10,859 bases of DNA from positions 1 to 10,859 of the forward strand of contig JAPKYM010000293.1 of the NCBI GenBank assembly GCA_026394315.1, in the 5' to 3' direction. The notes below the pieces were generated by a model, which saw only the letters and a program-made list of their open reading frames with translations, was not told the origin of the DNA and did not search any database. Shown here in pieces: positions 5,500-10,859 of this stretch. The stretch is from Candidatus Bathyarchaeota archaeon (GTDB lineage Archaea > Thermoproteota > Bathyarchaeia > 40CM-2-53-6 > RBG-13-38-9). The number at the start of each line of letters is the position of its first letter. Position 1 is the stretch's first letter. Both the position numbers and the translations under genes were made by a program.

Positions 5500-7341
5500 T
5501 TGTCTCGTTTTCCATTATGTTTCTTCGTGGCCTTGCTATTGCTCCAGACCCTGCATTCACCCACGGGTCATACTGAGAGAGCCGTAGCGTCCAACTTCTC
5601 GGTTAACGGCCCTCGATTGGACGAGATCCTGTTTGTCTTTCACGCAACTCCTGAAGCGGCGGTCGCCGCCATAAGGAAAGGGGATATCGACATCTTGTCC
5701 GACATATTTCGACCATCAGATGTACGGGCCATATCAGAAGACCCCAACCTAAACATCACCTTTAGCCAACAGACCCATTACTGCTATGTCGCCTTCAACA
5801 CCAGAAACCCGCCGCTAGATGACAAGCAACTCAGAGAAGCAATAGCTCATCTAGTGCCTAGACAGGAGATTGCCAATCAACTCTTTGACGGTATAACCGT
5901 TACTCCCATGCTCTACGAGACGTCACCTGCCTTCGGAAAATGGCACAATCCGGATGTCAAAGTATATCCCTTTGGCCCCTCCAGCGCAAGACAAGTTCTT
6001 TCGTCCGCAGGATACAGCTGGAGTCAAGACGGGAAAATCCTGAGGCCCGATGGAAAACCTGTGGGCAAAATCACTTTCCTTTCCCCAACCCAGGAGGAAG
6101 CGCCAACCTCATATGAAATCGCAAAGCTCGTAGTCGAAGAGATGAAAAGAATCGGCTTCGAGGCCTACCAAGAGGGCGTAGCCTTCGACTCACTATTGAC
6201 GAGGGTCATGACAGAAAGAAGATTCGACATGTACTTCCTCTGCGTCTCCAACCTCGGAAGGTTCCCTCGATGGCTTTACGACTATTATCACTCCAATCTC
6301 GATCTCCCTGATGGTGAAAACACCCCAGGAGTAAGAGATCCAGAACTCGACCAGTTACTCTACAAATTCAGGTTCGAATCAGAAACCGAAGACGAGGCAA
6401 AGACAGCAATATGGAAAGCCCAAGAAAAGATCGCCGATCTTACTGCCAGAACGCCTGTCTACTCAAGATACGAAATAGAAGCATTCAGAAAAGGCTGGAC
6501 AGGTATGATCCAACACAAAGGAATCGGCTATTTCACTTCAGGAGCATTCTGGACATACCTGAATCTTCACAAATCAGGAACCACGGGCGGGGGGACAGTC
6601 AAAGTCGATGTCGGAGGGAGAGTCAGGACTCTCAACCCGCTATACGGTACAGGAGCCTATGAACAGAAGATGATCAGTTTAATCTATGACTCCTTACTTG
6701 CAGCAGATCCGGAGACAGGCGACCCTCTTCCCTACCTCGCCGAAAGCTGGACTATCAAAGACACCCAGATAGGCGGATCCAAGGGTCAAAAGATAACGTT
6801 CAATCTAGTACACAATGCATCCTGGCAAGATGGCGAACCTTTCACCTCCAATGACGTGAAATTCACAATTGAATATTGCAGGAAGAACAAGATCCCCTTA
6901 TTCCTGCCAATCCTTGAACGAGTATTGGAGGTCTCTAGCCCGAATCCCTACACTGTTGAGGTCACTGTCAACGGCACAAGCCTATTCAACCTGATAGACA
7001 TCGGAGGAACAATAATCATTCCAGAACACATATGGAAGGACGTAACTGACTGGCGAACCTTTCAGCCTGACAGGGAACTTCACCCAACCAAACCTGGACT
7101 GACCAAGATGGTTGGAACCGGGCCATACATATTATCAGAAGAGAAGCCAGGTGAATACTGGAGATTGAAGTCGAACCCTGACTATTTCAGGAGATACTCA
7201 GAGACAAGACAGGAAGCTGAAAGACCCCAACAACAGACAAGTCTATACTCAAACCTGATAGCAGTCGTTGCTACCGCCACAGTAACGTCGGCCGCCGGTT
7301 ACATGATCCTCAGAAGAAGACGGACTAAACACCAAAGCTAG
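5500..7341 (+). CDS. Family 5 solute-binding protein with swapped (circularly permuted) lobes and C-terminal membrane anchor
   Basis: Extracytoplasmic receptor of the Dpp/Opp importer, 613 residues from TTG 5500. A signal peptide comes first (SRFPLCFFVALLLLQTLHS core; possible cleavage after AVA, residue 30). Residues about 40-357 then match the second half of SBP_bac_5: LDEILFVFHATPEAAVAAI, GDIDIL, FNTRNPPLDDKQLREAI, KARQVL-like helix region, and PVYSRYEIEAFRKGW. After a glycine-rich linker (GTTGGGTVKV), residues about 363-564 match the first half: RTLNPLYG, YDSLLAADPETG, LAESW, WQDGEPFTSNDVKFT, IIIPEHIW, GTGPYIL, NPDYF. In ordinary family members NPDYF precedes LDEI. A stalk rich in Q and E leads to a membrane helix (585-604) and RRRR. 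The start choice rests on AAGGG 7 bases before TTG 5500, the TATA at 5461-5469 and the signal peptide; GTG 5392, ATG 5404 and TTG 5497 are in frame. The ligand is unknown. Confidence 0.88.
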   Translation: MSRFPLCFFVALLLLQTLHSPTGHTERAVASNFSVNGPRLDEILFVFHATPEAAVAAIRKGDIDILSDIFRPSDVRAISEDPNLNITFSQQTHYCYVAFNTRNPPLDDKQLREAIAHLVPRQEIANQLFDGITVTPMLYETSPAFGKWHNPDVKVYPFGPSSARQVLSSAGYSWSQDGKILRPDGKPVGKITFLSPTQEEAPTSYEIAKLVVEEMKRIGFEAYQEGVAFDSLLTRVMTERRFDMYFLCVSNLGRFPRWLYDYYHSNLDLPDGENTPGVRDPELDQLLYKFRFESETEDEAKTAIWKAQEKIADLTARTPVYSRYEIEAFRKGWTGMIQHKGIGYFTSGAFWTYLNLHKSGTTGGGTVKVDVGGRVRTLNPLYGTGAYEQKMISLIYDSLLAADPETGDPLPYLAESWTIKDTQIGGSKGQKITFNLVHNASWQDGEPFTSNDVKFTIEYCRKNKIPLFLPILERVLEVSSPNPYTVEVTVNGTSLFNLIDIGGTIIIPEHIWKDVTDWRTFQPDRELHPTKPGLTKMVGTGPYILSEEKPGEYWRLKSNPDYFRRYSETRQEAERPQQQTSLYSNLIAVVATATVTSAAGYMILRRRRTKHQS

Positions 7342-7349
7342 GTGCCGGG

Positions 7350-8336
7350 ATGGGATTCAGAGCATATGCATCAAGAAGAATCACAAATACGATCATAATC
7401 CTACTAGTAACAATCACACTGCAGTTCTTCATCTTCAGAGTCATGCCTGGAAACCCGATCGGCCATTTCATCACCCCAAACCTCCCCCTAGAAGCACGCC
7501 AAGCCCTAGTGAGAATGTGGGGATTGGATAGGCCACTTCACGAACAATTCCTAACCTACCTGTACAATCTATTCAGCGGAAAGTTAGGTATCTCATTCGT
7601 ATCCCAGAGATATGTCTCAGATGAGATCATGGAGAGACTGCCAAACACAATCCTCCTGATGGGATCAGCGACAATTTTGACAATAGCTCTAGGAATAAAT
7701 CTAGGTGTTTCTGCTGGGTCGAGACGAGGCTCGAAGAGAGATGTCGCAAGTGTAACATTCGGTCTGTTAACCGAAGGGCTTCCAGTCTTCTTTCTAGGAC
7801 TGTTGCTCCTTTTGACCTTCGCCTATTATCTTCCAATTGCCACGGGTGGCCTAATCAATTTCCCCGTCGCCGGAACGGTCTCGAGACCTCCACCAACAAG
7901 CCTGCTCAACTATCTACTTGATGTGCTCTGGCACCTCACCCTCCCAATGATCACCTTGGTGACGACAGGATTTGGAGGGTACGCATTGATCGTAAGAAAT
8001 CTCATGATCGATGTTCTCACACAAGACTACATCCTGACAGCTCGAGCTAAAGGACTAGACTCAAGATCAATTCTCTATCGCCATGGCCTCAGGAGCGTAC
8101 TACCACCAATCACGACTATGATAGGATTGAGTCTATCGGGGATAGTAGGTGGAGCGGTAATTACGGAGACCATCTTCAGTTGGCACGGAATAGGCCGATA
8201 TTTGTACGAGGCAATTCTTCAGAGTGACTACCCAGTTATGCAAGGCACTTTCTTCCTTCTCAGCTTGGTGACTATTCTTGCCAACCTGGTTGTCGACCTG
8301 ATATACGGACTGATGGATCCAAGGATTCGCTATTGA
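7350..8336 (+). CDS. dppB: Dipeptide/oligopeptide ABC transporter permease (DppB/OppB type)
   Basis: Membrane permease of 328 residues, normal length for the family. A first helix (about 11-31) leads into FRVMPGNPIG, the family's first outer-face motif. GLDRPLHEQFLTYL and GKLGISF follow, then five more helices (about 100-122, 133-160, 195-216, 258-275, 297-320). The cytoplasmic EAA loop that docks onto the ATPases is YILTARAKGLDSRSILYRH (227-245). The C-terminus DPRIRY is typical. ATG 7350 is 8 bases after the receptor stop, and AGGTG at 7340-7344 overlaps that stop. Its own stop overlaps the start of the next permease gene, so dppA-like, dppB and dppC are one operon. Confidence 0.95.
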   Translation: MGFRAYASRRITNTIIILLVTITLQFFIFRVMPGNPIGHFITPNLPLEARQALVRMWGLDRPLHEQFLTYLYNLFSGKLGISFVSQRYVSDEIMERLPNTILLMGSATILTIALGINLGVSAGSRRGSKRDVASVTFGLLTEGLPVFFLGLLLLLTFAYYLPIATGGLINFPVAGTVSRPPPTSLLNYLLDVLWHLTLPMITLVTTGFGGYALIVRNLMIDVLTQDYILTARAKGLDSRSILYRHGLRSVLPPITTMIGLSLSGIVGGAVITETIFSWHGIGRYLYEAILQSDYPVMQGTFFLLSLVTILANLVVDLIYGLMDPRIRY

Positions 8337-9781
8337 GGGGAGAGACAAGGCTGTCCAGATCCAAGAGTCTTTTGAAATTCTGGTCTTTATACAGGAGGAG
8401 CTGGATGGGGCTGATTGGCCTTGCAATTCTGCTATTCTTTGTTGTGATGTCGATCGCTGCCCCGTTATTGACTCCCTACGATCCATTAGGTGATAAATTC
8501 TTGGCTGAAGGCGTCGCTCTACCCTCTTGGTACAAAGCATTTCCTGGATACAACGACTTCCCTCAGACAATGGAGTTCGTCGTCTTTCCAAGGATCGGTC
8601 AGAATGGCTGGAGATTAGATTCTCAGGGTCCACTGAAACTAGTCGGCGAAGACCCACTGAAATTGAGTTGTGAGTCAGCTAGCGAGAAATCCGAATATTC
8701 TATCGCTGAACTTACCCATGACTTCAACTATCAATATGCTCCCCCGCTCAGCTTTCAGATTAAGACAGACATCAGATTCGAAGCTTTGTCGAATAGCATC
8801 TACGAGATTGAGTTGCTGATAGTCAATCCGGATTCGGCGTCCTTCTCGCTTTGGAGCAGTGACGTCAGCACAAAACCAGTAGACCCCTCCGAACTGAGCA
8901 TGGACACTAAGGGGCTGTCATTCGAATACAAATCCAAGATGGGGCTTGAATGGTATCAGAATGTGGCTGAACGCATATTCTCAAGGAAAGGAGTCTACAC
9001 ATTGATGATGCGTTTCAAGCTCAAAGGTTCCTCAGATAATCCTGCCGCCTTCCGGGTCAATCTAGACCGGCTCGTACTGCATATTCCTGGAAGAGTCCAC
9101 GGGATACTCGGGACCGATCACCTTGGGTCAGATCTTTTTTCACAACTTATCTACGGGACCAGGGTGTCATTACTAATTGGCGTGAGCGCCGCTTTACTAT
9201 CGGTCGTCATAGGTCTCATAGTTGGATTGGTCTCCGGCTATCTGGGCGGTGTAACTGACGAAGCCTCAATGAGGTTTGTTGATGTCCTGCTTGTTCTTCC
9301 AGGCCTTCCGATGCTAATGATTCTGAGCGGGCTTTTCGGGAGAAGTATTTGGAACATAGTGCTGCTTCTAGGTCTATTGAGTTGGCCGGGATTTGCACGA
9401 GTTGTTAGAGCTCAAGTTCTCCAGCTCAAGACGGCTACCTATGTGGAAGCCTCTAAGGCGATGGGGTCCTCAGTATGGGGTATTATGATCAGGCACCTTC
9501 TGCCAAATGTCTTGCCTTTGGCGTACGCTACGATTGCACTATACATTCCAGGTGCTATCATAACGGAGGCGGCGCTTAGTTTCTTGGCACTTGGTGACCC
9601 GAACACTCCATCGTGGGGGAGGATTTTTTACTCGGCTAACGCGTTCGGGGCATTTCAGCATCTTGCTTGGTGGTGGATTATGCCGCCGGGGATTGCTATA
9701 ACCGCATTGTCTCTCTCATTCGTGTTTATTGGCACAACCATGGATGAGATCTTGAACCCGAAGGTACGTGCGAGAAGATAG
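8333..9781 (+). CDS. dppC: Dipeptide/oligopeptide ABC transporter permease (DppC/OppC type) with large outer-face insert
   Basis: Second permease of the importer, 482 residues against about 300 for typical DppC. Helix 1 (about 25-46) ends in IAAPLLTPYDPL, a family hallmark. In ordinary members this is followed closely by the LGTDHLGSDLFSQLIYGTR motif, which here begins at 259. Residues about 73-252 are an extra domain with alternating hydrophobic strands (FVVF, LSFQIKTDIRF, IYEIELLIVN, VYTLMMRFKL, FRVNLDRLVLHI), so probably a beta-sandwich outside the membrane; I do not recognise its family. Helices follow at about 280-302, 317-335, 339-360, 395-418 and 447-468. The EAA loop is YVEASKAMGSSVWGIMIRH (370-388). 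The start is TTG 8333, overlapping the dppB stop as TTGA, with AAGG 8 bases ahead. Function of the insert is unknown; docking the receptor or binding substrate or cell surface is speculation. Confidence 0.93.
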   Translation: MRGETRLSRSKSLLKFWSLYRRSWMGLIGLAILLFFVVMSIAAPLLTPYDPLGDKFLAEGVALPSWYKAFPGYNDFPQTMEFVVFPRIGQNGWRLDSQGPLKLVGEDPLKLSCESASEKSEYSIAELTHDFNYQYAPPLSFQIKTDIRFEALSNSIYEIELLIVNPDSASFSLWSSDVSTKPVDPSELSMDTKGLSFEYKSKMGLEWYQNVAERIFSRKGVYTLMMRFKLKGSSDNPAAFRVNLDRLVLHIPGRVHGILGTDHLGSDLFSQLIYGTRVSLLIGVSAALLSVVIGLIVGLVSGYLGGVTDEASMRFVDVLLVLPGLPMLMILSGLFGRSIWNIVLLLGLLSWPGFARVVRAQVLQLKTATYVEASKAMGSSVWGIMIRHLLPNVLPLAYATIALYIPGAIITEAALSFLALGDPNTPSWGRIFYSANAFGAFQHLAWWWIMPPGIAITALSLSFVFIGTTMDEILNPKVRARR

Positions 9782-9839
9782 AATCTCTTACGCGCAACGT
9801 TGGCGAGCGCCATAGACAGCTAGGTAGAGGTATCAAGAG

Positions 9840-9874
9840 TAGAGCATTGACCTCTGTATCGGTAATATGCTCTA
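9840..9874 (+). repeat. Inverted repeat / stem-loop after dppC
   Basis: TAGAGCAT (9840-9847) pairs perfectly with ATGCTCTA (9867-9874). An inner ACC/GGT pairing (9850-9852 with 9861-9863) could extend it. It lies 59 bases after the dppC stop, in the 194-bp gene-free gap, and could protect or end the dppABC transcript. No long T run follows. Confidence 0.45.
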
Positions 9875-9882
9875 GGAGTGTG

Positions 9883-9905
9883 ACCATTCTACTTCTTCCA
9901 ATGGT
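9883..9905 (+). terminator. Possible 3'-end stem-loop of dppABC
   Basis: ACCATT (9883-9888) pairs with AATGGT (9900-9905) around an 11-base pyrimidine loop (CTACTTCTTCC). Archaeal termination often uses pyrimidine-rich tracts, so the loop itself may matter. The right arm shares four bases with the longer repeat 9902-9960, so the two could not form together. This is a weak terminator call. Confidence 0.25.
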
Positions 9906-9910
9906 TTAGC

Positions 9911-9926
9911 GATTCGGGTACGAATC
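9911..9926 (+). repeat. Perfect 6-bp hairpin upstream of lplA
   Basis: GATTCG-GGTA-CGAATC forms a stem of six pairs with a four-base loop, just upstream of the candidate TATA box at 9930-9937. It resembles a tRNA T-arm at a glance, but no acceptor, D or anticodon arms surround it. Confidence 0.4.
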
Positions 9927-9929
9927 AAG

Positions 9930-9937
9930 TTAAATAT
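9930..9937 (+). promoter_or_regulatory. Candidate TATA box for lplAB
   Basis: TTAAATAT is centred about 42 bases before ATG 9976. Transcription would begin near 9959 with a leader of about 17 bases. No clear Shine-Dalgarno precedes the ATG. Confidence 0.45.
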
Positions 9938-9975
9938 CTTCTAGACTAGTCACTAAACCAGAGTCCTGATACGGT

Positions 9976-10752
9976 ATGACCGGAATATCCAGTTGGCGTT
10001 TGCTCGAACTTGAGAAAAACGACGCGGCCATGAACATGGCAATCGATGAGGCAATACTCATCAGTCGTTCTAGATATGAGAGCCCCAACACTCTTCGGCT
10101 TTACCGGTGGGATCCCTCAGCTGTCTCGATAGGATTCTTCCAGAGCCTCAGGGACGAGGTAGACCTAGAAACATGCAAGGCTGAAGGTGTAGACGTAGTG
10201 AGAAGAATCACTGGCGGAGGTGCAGTCTTCCACGACAGTCTAGGAGAGGTAACATATAGCCTCATAACAAGTGAGAGCGAATCAATAATCCCTCAGGATA
10301 TCCTTGGGTCCTACCAAGTGGTATGTGAGGGCATAATTAGGGGTCTTAAGTCATTGGGCGTTTCAGCAGACTTTCAGTCTGTAAATGATGTGGTTGTCAG
10401 CGGAAGAAAGATATCTGGAAATGCGCAGACCAGGCGTCTAGGGGTAATGCTTCAACACGGGACTATCTTGGTCGACGCGGACCTCGAAAAGATGTTTCGT
10501 CTGCTCAAGGTCTCGGACAAGAAAATTCGAGACAAAATGATAACTTCCGCAGAGAAAAGAGTAACAACACTCAAGAACGAATTAGGTGACAGACTCTCAC
10601 TTGATGATGTGGCTAAAGCCCTTACGAGGGGCTTCCAAGAGGCTCTCAAGATAACCCTGAAGAAAGGAGAACTGTCAAGTTCAGAGATAATACATGCCGA
10701 GACATTGAAGAAAGAGAAATATGCGAATCCAGAATGGACCAAAAGAAGGTGA
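9976..10752 (+). CDS. lplA: Lipoate-protein ligase A, catalytic domain subunit
   Basis: A 258-residue BPL/LplA/LipB-fold protein that activates lipoate with ATP and transfers it to a lysine of lipoyl-domain proteins such as 2-oxoacid dehydrogenase E2 or glycine cleavage H protein. Visible motifs are NMAIDEAIL (20-28), LRLYRWDPSAVSIGFFQ (40-56), RRITGGGAVFHD (76-87), NDVVVSGRKISGNAQTR (137-153) with the conserved lysine K145, and QHGTIL (160-165). The protein lacks the C-terminal accessory domain of long LplA such as that of E. coli. That domain is encoded by the next gene, as in the two-gene Thermoplasma acidophilum system, so activity should need both. The ATG at 9976 puts the SWRLLELEKNDAAMNM segment at the usual place. 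The main alternative for the family is an octanoyl/lipoyl transferase, less likely with LplB next door. Confidence 0.93.
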   Translation: MTGISSWRLLELEKNDAAMNMAIDEAILISRSRYESPNTLRLYRWDPSAVSIGFFQSLRDEVDLETCKAEGVDVVRRITGGGAVFHDSLGEVTYSLITSESESIIPQDILGSYQVVCEGIIRGLKSLGVSADFQSVNDVVVSGRKISGNAQTRRLGVMLQHGTILVDADLEKMFRLLKVSDKKIRDKMITSAEKRVTTLKNELGDRLSLDDVAKALTRGFQEALKITLKKGELSSSEIIHAETLKKEKYANPEWTKRR

Positions 10753-10757
10753 TTGGT

Positions 10758-10859
10758 ATGTCGGGACGATCAGAGATTAAGGTTCCAGGAGGAAAACTCA
10801 TCAGGGTAGATTGTGCCGTTGTGAATGGAATTGTAGCAAGCATAATCATCACTGGGGAT
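10758..10859 (+). CDS. lplB: Lipoate-protein ligase accessory subunit LplB, N-terminal part (runs off right edge)
   Basis: Thirty-four codons are open from ATG 10758 to the edge, beginning MSGRSEIKVPGGKLIRVDCA and ending IIITGD. The pattern K-V-P-G-G-K-L-I-R-V, a short strand pair and then ITGD resembles the start of the LplA C-terminal domain or stand-alone LplB, where the next residues are usually a phenylalanine-rich turn. LplB is needed by archaeal LplA for lipoate activation. The ATG is 5 bases after the lplA stop, with AGGTG at 10747-10751 as ribosome site, so the genes are co-transcribed. Confidence 0.8.
   Translation, partial: MSGRSEIKVPGGKLIRVDCAVVNGIVASIIITGD

Larger units (their letters stand above)
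9902..9960. repeat. 8-bp inverted repeat flanking the lplA promoter
   Basis: TGGTTTAG (9902-9909) is matched by CTAAACCA (9953-9960), 43 bases apart. The left arm is upstream of the candidate TATA box and the right arm falls at the expected transcription start, so the pair could be operator half-sites. Chance is a live alternative. Confidence 0.35.

Noticed and set aside
5617..7191. Swapped receptor halves explained as a rearranged or chimeric broken gene
   Set aside because: The frame is uninterrupted, a signal peptide and membrane anchor sit at the correct ends, and the downstream permease gene begins 8 bases later in normal operon spacing.
8133..8657. Minus-strand open frame of 174 codons opposite the dppB/dppC junction
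   Set aside because: It lies wholly antisense to two clearly recognised permease genes. Its translation is low in hydrophobic order and resembles no family, so it is a shadow.
9911..9926. T-arm-like hairpin suggesting a tRNA
   Set aside because: No acceptor stem, D arm or anticodon arm can be built around it, and the loop is only four bases.

Overview
The window looks archaeal, most likely from a TACK-type lineage such as Bathyarchaeia (inference, moderate to low confidence). The evidence is a lipoate-protein ligase split into separate LplA and LplB genes, an ADP-forming acyl-CoA synthetase alpha subunit, a solute-binding protein anchored by a C-terminal membrane helix, AT-rich TATA-like boxes about 25-50 bases before starts, frequent TTG/GTG starts and heavy AGA/AGG use for arginine. 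I see no rRNA, tRNA, CRISPR array or insertion sequence.

Layout: 1-141 (-) is the start of a small membrane protein running off the left edge. 349-918 (+) is a cysteine-rich DUF116 protein. Convergent with it is a minus-strand pair: an alpha-methylacyl-CoA racemase-like class III CoA-transferase family protein (925-2097) and an ADP-forming acyl-CoA synthetase alpha subunit (2115-3545). Upstream of these, on the same strand, are two dipeptide/oligopeptide ABC ATPases (3642-5338). A divergent control region of about 160 bp follows. The plus-strand half of the transporter comes next: a solute-binding protein (5500-7341), permease B (7350-8336) and permease C (8333-9781). A 194-bp gap rich in inverted repeats leads to lplA (9976-10752) and the first 34 codons of lplB (10758 to the edge).

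The central 3.6-9.8 kb is one complete five-component Dpp/Opp-type importer split into two divergent operons. Two parts are built unusually. In the solute-binding protein the two halves of the family 5 fold are in swapped order, as in a circular permutation, between a signal peptide and a C-terminal anchor. Permease C carries an insert of about 180 residues, probably beta-rich, on the outer face between helix 1 and the rest of the permease. These are the best candidates for something undescribed.

A plausible joint role (inference) is peptide uptake followed by peptide or amino-acid fermentation. The racemase-like protein and the ADP-forming synthetase would handle branched or other acyl-CoA intermediates and recover ATP. 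The lipoate ligase pair at the right edge appears to be a separate unit that attaches lipoate to lipoyl-domain proteins.
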